Source: Theobroma cacao
Taxonomy: Eukaryota > Streptophyta > Magnoliopsida > Malvales > Malvaceae
Assembly: GCF_000208745.1 (NCBI RefSeq)
Contig: NC_030854.1
Coordinates: 4,003,921-4,067,920, forward strand
Direction: 5' to 3'
Length of the DNA stretch: 64,000 nucleotides
This document shows, piece by piece, positions 44,726 to 57,926 of this stretch. Both the position numbers and the translations under genes were made by a program. Numbering within the stretch: the stretch's first letter is position 1; each line of letters starts with the position of its first letter. The notes beneath the pieces were generated by a model. It was not told where the DNA came from, made no database searches, and was given only the letters and a program-made list of their open reading frames with translations.

Positions 44726-46441
44726 TTACGCTGCAGGTGGCAAAAGCGGATCATAGGGTAAAGGTTTAGTATGTTTCCCTCTCATACTTGACAAAATCCA
44801 ATATAGTAGACCTGCAGAGAAGAAGCTGAAAAACCAAGCATTGTTGTAAATGACAACAAAAGCATCTGAAACCGTTGGTAGAATCCCCACCTTTTGCAAG
44901 AAGCCTGGGATTACTGGCAAAATCCCAATTGCCAAAGCTGCCAATGCTGCCAAATTGAAGCCTCCAGTATAGTAATAAGCACCGTAGGGACTTAATGAAT
45001 ACAGGTCCCTGATGCTTAAATTCATTCTGTGAATGAGATAATAATCTGCTAGAACTATGCCACCAATTGGGCCCAACAATGCAGAATAGCCAACTAGCCA
45101 TGTATATACGAAGCTCTCACTGGATTTTAGTAGTCTCCAAGGCTGAAAAGCAATGCCAAGCAATGCAGTCAGCAAAGCTCCTCTTCTGAATGTGAACTTG
45201 GAAGGGCTGAGATTGACCAGTGCATTTGCTGGGGCAACAACATTGGCTGCAATGTTGGTTGTGAGGGTGGCTAGGCTTATTCCGAGAATGGCTAGGATCT
45301 TTGTTGCGAATCCTCCAATTTGTCCAAGAAGCTGAATTGGACTAGAGATCACATGGCCAAAAATTACTTCAGTAGAAGATGTTACAGCTAAGCCAACAAA
45401 TGTAAATGCCCCCATGAAGATTGGAAGGCCTGCCTGACCAATAATTTGATCTTTCTGGCTCTTGGCATATCGAGTAAAATCAGGAATGTTAAGTGCAAGA
45501 GGAGCCCAGAAGCTTATATTTGCCGTCAGTGAAGGGAAAAAGAGAGACCAAAACTCTGAGGAAGATAGCCTAGAGGATAAGGATAGCATGTGGCCTAAAC
45601 CACCAGCCTTGACATAAGCCCAAATGAGAAGGATAGAGGTGAGTATGATCAGAATTGGGGCTGAGTACTTTTCTAGCTCTTTAATTCCATCCATTCCTTT
45701 CCAAACGATGGACAACTGGGCCACCCAAAAGACAATAAAACAAGCAAATTCAAGAGCAGAAGTGCCAAGCCAAGGTAATAATTGAGAAAGGGAAGATTCT
45801 TTAATGGATTTTGGCAGCAGAAGGAAAATCCCCTCACCTCCAATCCAGCTCTCTATCCCGTACCAGCCACAACCAACCAATGCCCTAAGCAAAGTAGGAA
45901 CATGAGCACCACGAATACCAAAAGCTGATCTTGCCAAGACAGGGAAAGAGATACCATATTTGGCGCCAGGATGACCTGTGAGAACTAATGGCGCTAACAG
46001 GATTAAGTTGGCAGCAACAACAGTGGCGATTCCCTGCCACCAAGCCATCCCAATATCAACAAGACTACCGGCCAGGTAATATGATGGGACACCAACAACA
46101 AGACCAATCCAAAGACAGGCCATTTCCCACCAGTGGAAGTTCCTTTGACTAGGAGTTGTTGGCTTGAGGTCATCATTGGTGAGAGTTGGATCAGGTTCGA
46201 GTTCATCAAACTTTGTTCCAACACTGGATTGACCTGACGATGCCATGGGAGTTAAAATGGCGCATCTTTTGGGAAATGAATGATAAATTTGATTGCGGGT
46301 GGCCTTTATTTTGGTCGTTGTGCCAGTCGAGAATAAAGGAGTGAGGGCAAGACTTGAGAATTTTGGATTTTGGGATATTGCAGAGTAAAGAGAAAGGTGG
46401 GGATGGGGATGGAGATGGAAGCTGATGCATTTGAAAACCAT
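44726..46441 (-). CDS. PLUTO: plastidic nucleobase transporter, NCS1 family (PLUTO type)
   Basis: A single uninterrupted frame of 571 residues. Residues 1 to about 65 look like a plastid transit peptide (Ser/Thr/Lys-rich, few acids), ending near [10 protein letters not shown]. Then follows the nucleobase:cation symporter-1 fold with about twelve membrane helices. Landmarks are [87 protein letters not shown] and [10 protein letters not shown]. These match the plant NCS1 protein (Arabidopsis At5g03555, PLUTO), which moves uracil, adenine and guanine across the inner plastid envelope. That the gene has no intron matches what I recall for the family. It is divergent from the ATL gene 1.5 kb away. 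Confidence 0.95.
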   Translation of the reverse strand: MVFKCISFHLHPHPHLSLYSAISQNPKFSSLALTPLFSTGTTTKIKATRNQIYHSFPKRCAILTPMASSGQSSVGTKFDELEPDPTLTNDDLKPTTPSQRNFHWWEMACLWIGLVVGVPSYYLAGSLVDIGMAWWQGIATVVAANLILLAPLVLTGHPGAKYGISFPVLARSAFGIRGAHVPTLLRALVGCGWYGIESWIGGEGIFLLLPKSIKESSLSQLLPWLGTSALEFACFIVFWVAQLSIVWKGMDGIKELEKYSAPILIILTSILLIWAYVKAGGLGHMLSLSSRLSSSEFWSLFFPSLTANISFWAPLALNIPDFTRYAKSQKDQIIGQAGLPIFMGAFTFVGLAVTSSTEVIFGHVISSPIQLLGQIGGFATKILAILGISLATLTTNIAANVVAPANALVNLSPSKFTFRRGALLTALLGIAFQPWRLLKSSESFVYTWLVGYSALLGPIGGIVLADYYLIHRMNLSIRDLYSLSPYGAYYYTGGFNLAALAALAIGILPVIPGFLQKVGILPTVSDAFVVIYNNAWFFSFFSAGLLYWILSSMRGKHTKPLPYDPLLPPAA

Positions 46442-47935
46442 GACTCAACACTCGGAACAGATTCAAATGAGTTTGAGGCTTAGAATCTGTGGGGTATCTG
46501 TTCTTTTAGAGATAAAGATGAGTGGGTGGAATTATCGGTCTCATTTGTGCTTCCAGAAATGAGATTCCTTGTCCTATGAGGTAAGTTTGTATGACTTTTG
46601 TGTTTCGGATCATGAGCCACAGATAAAAGAATCTCTTTAATTATTGTTAATATAATTATTTCTTCAATAATGCAACCCTCGTGCCAATAATTTTCCCTCT
46701 TTTGCTGAGAAAATAACATGGTTGAAATTTCAGTCTGCTCTATAACTTATTTTGACAGATTACGCTGATTAATGTAAACAAAAAAAATGGCCCAGTCAAC
46801 AAACCATATTGGAGTTTAGTGAAACTGCAGGACCTTTTGCCACGCACATGTGTTGAAGTCGGGACTCAGGCTCAGGCATGGCCAGCAACATTAAATAAAT
46901 GAATATTATAGGAGACAAGAATATTCATGTTGATGCAGCTTTTGTATCATTCTATATGGATTGGGTCAAGACTCAAGACTGCAGAAACTTGGGCCAAGGC
47001 CATTAGCCAGCCTCAAATGCAGCTTTGTGTAGGCCCATTTAATAAGGAAGATGTAGGCTGGGCTAGCCGAGTTGAGCTGAAACCAGCTTTGTCTATAGGC
47101 ATAGCATTGCTAAAATGTTTTGCCGACTTTCTGTTTTTCTTAATAAATTATTATTAATTATACTTGGGGAAAAATTCAATCATGAAATTAAGATATCAAG
47201 GAAAAATTTCTTAACTTCTTCCTTGATTACGCGTAATCATGCAATACGAACACAAATGTGTGTTTAGGTAACCTATCTTTGTATATCTGGCGTGTGTTGA
47301 TAACATCAGCAGCCACGGCATCCAGCTATCAGAAAAGGCCAGATTCAGAGGCACCAGCTTCAAATTCTTGCTATACTTTAGATAATCCCTATACTTTACC
47401 TAACTTTATAAAACAACTTTTTTAAATATCCTTTATTCCAGGGCACTATAGCGAATAATTTAAGGCCATATGTGTTTTTTACCTTACTAGGGTAGGTTAT
47501 AGTAGGATCTGAATTTTGATCCGATCATCTGTTCAAAATCTACACATCCTCCACAATGCCATCTGAAATTGACACTTGTCCAATTATATACCACACGCGT
47601 GCAAGTCTGTCAGATTCCAAAGCCGAGAATGCCACGTGTAAACTCCAGTTGAAGCTGTCTCGAGTTTAATGCAACAGAAACCCAGCTTTGTTGGAACCAC
47701 CTTGTGAAGACCAAAGGTTTTTGAGCACCACAATCTATCTATTTCTTCAGCTCATTTTTCTTTTTCTTATTTAATACCCACCGGATGGTATCTGAAATTC
47801 TATTTTCAGAACAACTGCAAAATCCCATAAACCTGCCTTTTAAGTTTCCACAGCATCAGAATTCATAAACAAGCTAGCCCTCGCCTTCAGGGCCTTAACC
47901 TGGAAAGAAAAAGAAAATCCTGTAGATGATGAGTC
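46442..47935. other. divergent intergenic region between PLUTO and the ATL gene
   Basis: Contains both promoters. A G-box lies at 47633-47638. The frame at 46927-47157 is short and unmatched. No element ends recognised. Confidence 0.45.
47633..47638. promoter_or_regulatory. G-box (CACGTG) in the ATL promoter
   Basis: GCCACGTGTA, about 300 bp upstream of the ATL start codon, with a related CACGCGTGC word at 47593-47601. G-boxes bind bZIP/bHLH factors, including ABA-response bZIPs. Regulation by ABA is only a possibility. Confidence 0.4.
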
Positions 47936-48787
47936 ATGGATCCTGGAAACTCTGTAACTCAACCTTCAGGATCCTTTCTAACTCCATTGATGATTTCCTT
48001 GGCTGGCGTAGTTGCCAGTACGCTAGCAATAGTTGCATACCATTTGTTACTTGTCAAATACTGCGTGAGAAGAGCAGATGAGGAAGCTAGAAATCCCTCG
48101 ATCCCAACTCAGGATGAAGGATTTGCAACTGGGGTTGAACATAAAATCCTGGAAACTATTCCAATCCTGTCTTTTTCCAGGGAAAAAGTTAAAGAGTTCC
48201 GTACAGATCAAAGTGAATGTGTTGTCTGCCTGGGAGAACTAGAGGAAGGAGAACGTGTACGTTTGTTGCCTAATTGCAGGCATTTCTTTCATGTTCCTTG
48301 CGTTGACAATTGGTTCCTGGCGCATTCTAGCTGTCCTATTTGTCGGACACCTGTTGCTGTAACCACGGATGCTAGTGTAGCCTCGCCTCCAGAGGATGAT
48401 GGAGTGGAAAGGGTTCAGGATTTGCCTCAAAATGATGATGGACAAGCCCATGACCGGGCCGCCTCTACTTCCAGGGTTCAATCAAATACTTTGCTAAGGC
48501 ATTGCGTGTCCCTGGTGTTCCCTAGGGAAACTAAACAGAAACATTTGATCACGGGGTTGAAGCGATCCTTGTCTATGGATCAGTCCTATATACTCATTAA
48601 CTTAACAGTCGACAATGAGAAAGATTCTACTACTTCTTCTTCGACGTCAAAGAGGAGTTTGACAAAGAGTAATTCGTATAAGGCACGGTCGATGAAACAG
48701 CTGGATCGAATGTCTTCATTGTTGAGGTCTTTCTCACAATTGCGGATTGGAAGGAGTAGCACCACTTGTGGACTTCTTCCCTATTAA
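47936..48787 (+). CDS. RING-H2 finger E3 ubiquitin ligase, ATL family
   Basis: A single exon of 283 residues, intronless as most ATL genes are. An N-terminal hydrophobic segment (about residues 17-41) should anchor the protein in a membrane. The RING-H2 finger spans residues 95-136 with all eight ligands: C95, C98, C114, H116, H119, C122, C133, C136, in the canonical C-x2-C-x15-C-x-H-x2-H-x2-C-x10-C-x2-C spacing; the ATL-typical W126 follows. The C-terminal 140 residues are Ser-rich with basic patches. The usual GLD motif before the RING is weak (GVEHKILETIPILSF). The family transfers ubiquitin, often in defence or stress responses; the target here is unknown. It resembles the ATL1/ATL51/ATL52 type. 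Confidence 0.93.
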   Translation: MDPGNSVTQPSGSFLTPLMISLAGVVASTLAIVAYHLLLVKYCVRRADEEARNPSIPTQDEGFATGVEHKILETIPILSFSREKVKEFRTDQSECVVCLGELEEGERVRLLPNCRHFFHVPCVDNWFLAHSSCPICRTPVAVTTDASVASPPEDDGVERVQDLPQNDDGQAHDRAASTSRVQSNTLLRHCVSLVFPRETKQKHLITGLKRSLSMDQSYILINLTVDNEKDSTTSSSTSKRSLTKSNSYKARSMKQLDRMSSLLRSFSQLRIGRSSTTCGLLPY

Positions 48788-50715
48788 AATGCTTTTTGGA
48801 AAAAATTGTTTTCTATTTATGTTTCCAAATACTTCATAATCATAGCTTATGTTTTTCTAATAACCAGCTTCCGAATTTTTATACCATAGTTTTGTCCGAA
48901 CACAACTCGATTGTTTTGCTCGTTTTAATGCAATTTTTTCTTTCCATCTCCCTTTAATTTTGTTAGTGGAAAAAGCCTAAAAATATGTGAAACAGTAAAA
49001 TGCAGGCAGTTCTGCACTAGTTTTTAGCTACTTTTGCCTTTTCCCCCTTTCAACCATTAATGACAAAAAGATATGCAAGCCCCTCACTCAAAGCATGCAG
49101 ATATCTATAGAGATATCAAAATGCTCAAAACGATCCTCTGTCGGTCACGCAGATAAAGGAATTAAAAGAAAAAAAAAGGTGATAAGCAAAAAAGCAAGTC
49201 AATTAACAACAGCCTTTTCTTATGTTCTGCAATAAATTAACGTACAAATTGAACTCTTGAAACCTTCACTTCTTTTGGGTACCACTGATTGAATCACCCT
49301 TCTGTTATGATTTGGTATACTTTTTTCTCCCAAACAATGCGTCAAAACCTTCAGATTCTGCTTTATGAGTTTTACTGGCTTTTATAGGAATAATCTTTCC
49401 ATATGCCTTGACTGTCTAGTTGAGAAAAATAATCATTTCATTTCATTTTAATTATAAGGTGTTTAACTAAGTTTAGACAGTGAAATCCTTTGGTTTGTTG
49501 CACCAACAGTACTTTGCGTTCACCAAGATAAGATCTTACCGTGTCAAGAGAAGAAGAAGCACCGCCTTAATATCAGTTTTTCTGTTCTTGCTATATATAT
49601 ATATATATATCCTTCCACATTTTCCCAAGGTCCAAGCACCTAATATTATTTAATGAAATTACATAATCTTTTTTAAAGGTCGGAGGAAAATTTTATAGAT
49701 AAAATCTACGCCGATATATCCCACCAAACTTAAACCCCGACCTCTGTATCTATAAAACCAGAGAAGAGTTCATTAAACACCAATCTCCCAAGACTTCAAT
49801 CCCACACTCTATACCTATTAATTGCATTGACTTTCATTATGTTGAAATTTTCAAATAAAAATGTATTGAACACTAAAATCAACACACAAATAAATCACAT
49901 AAAAAATATTGAACGTGATTAGACGCTTGTTACTTACATATCCAAATATGAAAAGAAAAAAAGATCATTATAAACGTACAAATTAATTATAAAGTGTACA
50001 AAACACTTAAGAATAAACATTAAATGAAATATATATCAAAAGAAAATAACCATCAAATGTATAGCCATCTATTGATTATAAATTGGTACAGCTTTGCCAT
50101 AACTAATTTCTATCACTAATTTGTAATTTCTATATGGCATTTCCCTTGGTTAAATTCGAAGAGGTTGTCTTAGAAAGAAGTAGTAGTAGAGTTATATATT
50201 TTGTCACGGTTTTGACAACAAATTAAAAGTTAAAGCGAAAAGGAACAGAAAGTAATAAAGAGAGAAGATCCACAAAGAAATGAATTGAATGAGAGAGGTG
50301 TTGAATTTGGGTAACAGTCACAAGAGAAAGTTGATTAGCCCCATTACATGAATTAAACAATAAAAAGTTGCTTCTTTATGTGAACGGCCCATGTGGTTGG
50401 TGGACCCATGAAAACTATAAAACGGACTCCACAAAGACTTGCTTTTAATTCCTTAATTACAATGTACACCTTGCAACTATCAACAATAACATTTCTCAAT
50501 TCTTGCATTATTGGCTTGTTCACAAGAGAGGGATTTGTTGTAAATGGGACCCAAATCCAAAAGGCAAACTTACTTGCCCTTTTGTTTTTTGGACACCCTA
50601 ACCAAACTGATGCCCTACAGCTCCTTTAGTTAGGACAAAGAGTACCCTCAAACAATTGTAATTTCTGAAATTTAAATATTATACTGGGACTACTACCTGC
50701 TTTTGAGTAGCATTT
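48788..50715. other. convergent intergenic region
   Basis: Contains the 3' UTRs of the ATL and PLATZ genes and an (AT)n tract near 49593-49611. The frame at 50393-50629 has no family match. Nothing else recognised. Confidence 0.45.
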
Positions 50716-51857
50716 CTAGGACCCAAAAGGTGCCCGGTGAGGAATTCCTTTTCTTCTCCTTGCACTTGAAGGAGGCGGGGGAGGCGTGGGCGGGTAAATG
50801 TCTTGTTGTGACCCTTCACGCAATTCCTCTTCCTCCCTTGACATGTCTTCTCTTTTATCCATCACTACATCATTCTTAGCCTCTAAGGTAAAGCTTGCAT
50901 TCCCATTTCTCTTTATTCCTACAAGCTAAGGTCATATTAAAAAGGATATTAATTCACAGTTCTCCTTTGCAAATATCTCAATCCAAGCAAAATTTCCATA
51001 CAATGTGGAGCATGATATACAAGCCATCTGTGACGCATATGATATAATCATTGATGATGGAATTGATAATGATGATCAATGTGGTGGTAGTTGTGATGGT
51101 GATGTTTTTACATATGAAATCAGGGATGATGAACATGTTGTGCTATTATGCAAATTGACGAAATGTGACCATATATGATGGGTGGTGAATGATGTTGATA
51201 ATGAGAAGAAGAAAACAATGTGAAGTGAAGCAAATAGAGAAAGGCAAACGCTAACCTTACATCCCAAAGAACAAAAACGAAATGGGTCCAAGAGGCTTCT
51301 TCCACAGATTTCACATAAATGAGCTACTCCTTTTCCAGATTTTGGTTGAGGCCTCTCATTCAGAAATAGAACCCTGGCACTGTTTATCACATACGTTTGT
51401 ACCCCACTTATATCCAACACCTTTTGAATCTCTGTAACCCTCACTACATCATGATATGAAGATCTTCTTATCTAAAACAAAAGAAATTTAAACCACCCCA
51501 TTGTTACCAAAAACAAGTTTTAAATGGAAATGAAGTGTATACCAGAAATATTGACTTACCTGAATTACTTGATGATCCTTGTGTTTAGAAGAACGGCAAT
51601 AAAAGCAAAATGCATCTCCCTTGCAGTCTAAACAATACATGTTACATTCACCCCTAGCTGCATCTCCATGTGTCCTGCAAACTGTGAAAAAGGCTGTACT
51701 TAGCAATGACTCCAGCCATGGTGGCACCAGCATTGTAGCCTGTCTCAAGAAACCAAGAAAAGAATAATGAGACCCAGAAACCAACCCAGGGAAGAACGAA
51801 GAACAAGAACAAGAAAATCAAGAAGTACTATGGGCATTATGGCAATGGCATTACCAT
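50716..51857 (-). CDS. PLATZ zinc-binding transcription factor
   Basis: Four exons: 51857-51855, 51739-51560, 51471-51256, 50925-50716. They total 609 nt, 202 residues, in phase. Exon 1 contributes only the ATG, directly followed by the donor GTAATG, giving a protein starting [14 protein letters not shown]; most relatives start near the VPPWL word, which supports this. PLATZ proteins are plant-specific, zinc-dependent DNA-binding proteins that bind A/T-rich sequences and usually repress. The cysteine/histidine frame is complete: [33 protein letters not shown], then [20 protein letters not shown] and [20 protein letters not shown]. The C-terminus has a proline run ([10 protein letters not shown]) and a basic RRRKG end. 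If exon 1 were not used, translation could begin at the ATG at 51733. Confidence 0.93.
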
Positions 51858-54800
51858 TGTTAAAGCAGAAATTTGTGCAGCAATGGGGTTAGCGAAAGAA
51901 ATGTGAAACGTTGGATTAATTTCCTTTTGACGATAATGGAAGAGAAAACGTTGAGATCAAAACGCAAAGAGAGAGAAAGAAAGAAAGAAAGGAGAGAGAG
52001 AGAGAGAGCGAGAGGCCTGATACGAATTTGCAACTTAGAATTCAACAACAAAACAACGCCTGGACTAAGGGACAAGGCTCATAAACAAATGCTGCAAAGT
52101 CTGGGGTGGTTTCAACAGCTGAGATCGATCGAGGTGGCTGAAGTTTATCTACGGCCGTTGGATGAATAGACAAGGATGCCTTTGGCGCTTACGCTACTTT
52201 TGGTTCTTCTTTTGCGTCTCTACGTAGGCACAAGGTCGGCCCCTTAGCTACGCGATGGGGCTTCATGGATATAGCTGTTCACACAAATGATCACCACCAA
52301 CTTTTATGCCACATGTGCAGGCTTCCACGTGGCTTAATCAGGGCGGGTGATTTTAAATAAAGGGTCCCACTGTTTTAGTTTCTTTCATTTTGATGAGATA
52401 TTTCTTTTGTTGTGAGAACATAGATGAAATGATGGATGACAATTGAGAGATAATGGCCAATGATGATGGCCTTTTCACAAAGTTGGGATTTTCAAATTAA
52501 TTTGGATTTTATATTATTATTATTTTTAAAATTCTTTAATCAATTATTTTTTTATTTTATTAATTAAATTATAAATAATAAAAAATTTTATTCATGTCTA
52601 AGTCTCTATATAATTTATAACATACTATTATTGGCTAAATTGATGCTTGCATTGATTTTTTTCTTTTCCAAGAAAATTTGTTTTATTTGCAAGTTTCTAT
52701 AAAACTTAATCAATAAATCATAAAAATGTTTAGATTTTGACGATTAAATTCTTGTCACACTCTTATTAAGTTGAGTTCTATGTGCCAAAAAATTAAAATG
52801 TGTATAAAAGTCAATTTTTTTTCTTGATTAATTTGATCAAAAAATCACATGTTCAACCTTTCATAATGGAAAGGAGACATGAGTCACATAAGGGGCACAT
52901 CAATCAAAGAACAAATTGAAGATCTTAATCCACAAACCAAAAAGGGATATCAACCAATACATTAATTATTCTGTTTTTCATATTCATAAATCAAAATTAA
53001 TTTAGGCAACAAGTCCTATCAATTATCAAATAAGATTTGGAATTAGAGTAAACAAAGACCCTTAATTAAAAGCTTAATGTATAATTGATGTAATGTAATG
53101 TTATATGAATATAGTATTAAGTAAAACAGCCAGCTGTTAAACCAATATAATATAGTTGCATAGGGTTGCCGGCTGCACAGTGCATTTTGGTGGGTTCCAG
53201 CATTGCACAAGGAAAATGTCTAAGGATTTAAATCATTCATATATATTATGCTCCATTAAAGTATGACAAATTAGAAAATGACATGGTTTGGGTTAGAAAG
53301 AGATTCTTAATCTTCATAATTAAAATGTAATGCCGATCATTATAAGATCTCGGAATCTTATTTTTAGCCTAAGAAACTTTAATTTTATATGAAATTACTT
53401 ATAGGATATATCTGTTTGACCCTTTACTCTTTAGCAATAAAATCTTCATGTGATCATGGACGAAAAGGTATGGGAATTATTATGTAAAAGAGTTTGAGAC
53501 AAATGAGAAAGAAAGAGACTTTGGATTAGGGTTTTGTACTTGGTAAACCTTCAAAGAGAAAAGCATATTTTTTCCTGTGAAAGAAGGAAAAGTTTTGAGA
53601 GAAAGGTAGGTATGGAATATGACGGGAAACGGATGCGAATTATGCGGTAAAATGTGATCCAAAACTTTATGCCTAAACAAACAAGTTAAAGAGAAAAAGA
53701 AGAAATTCCCAACAGCATTACAGCCCATTTTAAGGACTTGTCAAGAAATGCTTTTCTTGATGCGCATGTTTTGAAGGAGAGCTACCAAAAAGGATGAACG
53801 CAGATGCCAATAAGGGTCAAGTTAGCAAAAACAAAAATTAAAAAAAATATATTAATTTCATGCATGATTGTGAGTATTTTCTTGAGGTGGCAGAAAGTCA
53901 TTGGTTCAATTTAGAAATTTTTTTCTTTTTTTTTAAAAAAAGGATGGGATACCTTTGTGTAGGAATCAAGGCTGGCAATGTATGGGAACGTGAATCATAG
54001 CAAGCTCTTTCTAGTTGTAAAATCATATGTAATGTAATAATAATTCTAATATGCATGTTGTCTTTGATGATCATCCAATCATAAAATGTTCATGTTACTC
54101 CTAGAATCTAGTGTTAAATCAAAACTTAAAACCATGATGAGTTTCCGGCATATCATATGAAGCCACATGGCAGCCTTAAATGTTGAATGGGCTGATTGGA
54201 TTTTGATCAGAAATCTATACATAGTAGGCAGAAAAAGCGAAGGAGTATGTCGAAAAAATACATCTATGTATACGTAAGCTCATGACCTTGGAACCGCCAA
54301 GAGAGTGACTTGATATCGACATTTGAGGTGCAAAGTACCACTCCCTCCCATGATCTATCCTCTGATAGAAAGTAAATATATAATCTAGGTCTTTAGTGAA
54401 CTATACAATGACATATTCCTATGATTTTGGTTGCTTCTGAAACTAGATTTAATTTTTTTTTTGTTTTGTTTTGAAAAATAAAATAAATATAATCAATAAA
54501 GTCTTGAATACAAATCCAAGTTGTTGCAGGAGAAATAGAGAATTGGAAACATGTATCTATATGAGTGATTTAAATTTCACCAGAGTCAACTCCTTACAAA
54601 TAAACTAAAAAACCTTGGGGGTTCCTATGATGGCTTTTACTTGACTTCAAACTAATTTTCATTTTCTATTGCATTTGGGGGTTGTTTTTCCAAGGAGAAT
54701 AATTTGAATATAGACGTGATAAACCAACACGAATTTGAGAGGAAATTTATCTTTACAGATGTGAGCAACTCTTATAAATGCACAGTCGGAGTCGTCACAA

Positions 54801-56539
54801 AGGAATGAATTTGTCGTATGTTCATTTCTCCCAACTTGGATTTGGATACTGCCTATTTCCCAGTTCAAAAGGTCACCGACCGCTGTCTCGATGAAAAGAA
54901 AACCATGTGGTCCTCTCAAAAGGGATGTCCCTTCCTTAAAACAGGGCAAATTGAAGGGACCTTTCAACATATTGTTAGTTAGCCACATAATAAAGAATTA
55001 ACAGATCTATAACATGGAAATGGGGTAAACTAGGTGTACCCCCTTCTGGTCCTACAATGGAGTAAATTTGAGAATCCGGCTGTTTAATTTTGATGGACCA
55101 CCCATTTTGGCATGTTGGGAAACCCTTAAAAGGGGCTTCCTCCTGTCTCTCGAGTTTCAAAAGTAAACGGTGTCCGTTTCTGTCAAGATTATGTGCTTGT
55201 CCACGCCAATGTCCTCCTTTGCCTAGACTCCAATGGGTTGGCTGTTTTCCGCTTGACTGTCACCATTAGACCAAAACCAGTTTTGCCACCATTTGCAGTC
55301 TCTTTTCTTCTCAGCACTTCCCGGCGGTTTCCAGGTTCATGGGAACTAAAAGTGAAACCACAAGTACAGGTACAGGGGCTTTTTTAATTTTAAACTGATG
55401 ATGATTCGAATGTTAGCTTGAAATGGCGGAGAAATTTCAACTTTGGCTTTTGATTCTACTTGTTTTAATGGATAAAGAAGCCTCAATATCCCAAAAATTA
55501 TTCAGGAATAATCATGCATATAATAATCTATCACTTTATTAACCATTATGGGAAATATGCATATGGTCAAAAGCTGAATTCAGCATCAAATTAATGTCAG
55601 GCTCAATAAGGAAAGCTGATTTTGAAACTTTTTGGTTACATTACATCATTTTCAATTACTAATTGCAACCTGCTATCAACGCACTATTATGTACGAATCC
55701 TATCTATATGTAACATTAAGCAATTAATTCTCATGCTAATTTGTATAATTTTTAAGTTTTATTTTTACAATCCCTTTGTTATAAACTAGTAATTAGGAAC
55801 TAAAGTCAATCATATTATATAAAAGGGCAAATTATAGAAAAATACCATATAATTTGAGGTAAAATAAATTTATCCTTTGAAATTTAATATTTGACACTTA
55901 ATTGTTCTATATTTTTTCACTTAATACCGTACCATTATCTTCAAGAATTTTCATTTTTATTACTAACATTATTAATCTAATGGAATAAGGGATATCTTAA
56001 TTATTTCATTCCACATTGTTTCTTTTTCTTTTTTTGTTATTCACCCTGTTATAAAAAAACATTTGTCATCTCAACCAATCATTTAGATTGTTATTCCCCT
56101 TTCTTAATTAAACAAAAGCATAAACAATCAATCAAAAAAAAATTAATAATTGTTTATAATTAAGGAGAAGGGAAAGTCGTAAGGCAAGCATGGGGAAATG
56201 AGAATATAATGTGCACCAACTAACACGTTTGAGTGGTTCAGATGTAACATCAACAGGTACATAGGTGGGCTTGCCCCAAATTTGACATAAATTAACACGT
56301 TACTTGAAACATATTTCAAATTTGATCTTAAAGAGCAAAATCGAATCTCTTGTCTATTTTTATATTTCTACAAATACCCACGGCCTTCTTTAAATTTTGT
56401 CGGTACCAGGCTTCATAGCCCAGGCCCCATCAAACCATAGTTGGGCTACAAATAGGATCCCGCATTGGTTCCTTGGACGTTCTGCCTGCATTTATATTTA
56501 TGGGCCTATTCTTATCAATTAAATTAAAAAAACATAATA
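51858..56539. other. 4.7-kb gene-free stretch
   Basis: The first ~150 bases are the PLATZ 5' UTR, with a (GA)n/(GAAA)n tract at 51966-52010 on the plus strand. A CACGTGG word near 52327 lies in the promoter. The rest is mostly AT-rich. Two neighbouring minus-strand frames (54659-54988 and 54975-55160) are unusually GC-balanced but match no family I know. Positions 55810-56000 have the wording of a decayed MITE or LTR end, without a partner. Confidence 0.4.
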
Positions 56540-56995
56540 TCCAAAATAATCTTTGAAGGATTTATTAAAATTTAAATAAATTTTTATATTTTTATTACAT
56601 TTAATTAAGTTTTTTATAATTTTTTTTAAAAAAATTAAATAACTCTTATATCTAATTATTCATTTAATTAAAATATTATTTATTATTTTATATTGTGTGA
56701 CGTTGACATGACATACAAACATATCACAATTGATGATTAACATACTAATATATTATAATTAATAATAACATGATATGTTATTTTGATATGATAACATGAT
56801 CATCTAATATTTTTTAATTTTCACATCAATAAGTACCATTTGAATATAAAATAATAAATAATATTTTAATTAATTATAATTAATAAATTATTAATTATAA
56901 AAATTTATTTAATTTAAAATAATAATATAAAATTTGATTGAATATAATAAAAAAAATTTTAAGTCAATTAAAAACTTATTTAATAGCATCCCGAT
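56540..56995. mobile_element. AT-rich fold-back element
   Basis: Left arm TAAATTTTTATATTTTTATTACATTTAATTAAG (56576-56608 approximately) and right arm, reversed, TTATATTCAATCAAATTTTATATTATTATTTTAAAT flank a centre of GACATGACATA-like words. Same design as 32040-32480. Non-coding; ends uncertain. Confidence 0.5.
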
Positions 56996-57543
56996 TAAAA
57001 AATTCTCAAGAAAATTTTTTTTTGTTTTCTATTGATTTTTTATTATTCATTATTAATTTATTTATTTAATTAAACACATATAAATACATGATCCAAGAAA
57101 ATATTAGAATGGAAATCAAAACCTCTAAAATTAGTTCCTACAACATTGTTGCAGTCATAACGAAGTATCAAGGAAGTTTTGCTCAAGAGGGTCCGGTGGA
57201 AGGAAAAATGCTCGTACTTTTCAGGTTCCTTCCTCTCATAAGCCTCGTCGGTTGTTCAAACTCAATAAAAACCATCCACGTGTAACAAAGGGGTTAAAAT
57301 AAAATAAAAATAAAATAAACCTAATTCTACACAAACATAAATCTCTCAAACCCAAAACTCCCAAAAACAAAATAAGAAAATCGAAATAATATTTGCTTAC
57401 TCTGAAAGAAACAACTTACTCTTTTTCTTCGTCTTCGTGGAAGACTCGATCAATCAAAGGGGTTTTTATTTTTTTATTTTTCTGTTTCGTTTGGTTGGGT
57501 CGATCGATTATCCAACGATCAAGAAGCCGCCCTCTTACGAGCT
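56996..57543 (+). other. promoter and 5' UTR of VPS37
   Basis: Upstream region of the plus-strand VPS37 gene; the last 100-200 bases should be 5' UTR (pyrimidine-rich from about 57415). The frame at 57088-57285 is unmatched. Confidence 0.5.
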
Positions 57544-57890
57544 ATGTTCAAGTTCTGGTAGTTTTCTTTGTTAACTCTTTAATCTCTTCTTGATTAATTT
57601 TTTTTATTTATATGGGTAATCAGGTTCAATTTATTCGCTTCCATCTTTAATGTTTTTGAATTTCGATATCCAGAGCCTAATTTTGGGGTTTTTTTTTTCT
57701 GTGACGCTGATATATTTTGAACAGACTGTGAATTTTGATCAATTTCACTTAGATTTCTGACTTTGTTTAAAATTTGTTTAGAGCTTCTATGAAACTCATA
57801 TAGTTGCGGGTTTGTTCGATTTTTAGGGTTTATTATGTCAATTATCCCCCCATTTAATTGGATTTTGGATATATGTTGTATGTTTATTAC

Positions 57891-57926
<36 letters not shown>

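Noticed and set aside
45153..46466. Overlapping frames within the nucleobase transporter gene
   Set aside because: Frame-shifted or antisense shadows of a clear 571-codon transporter.
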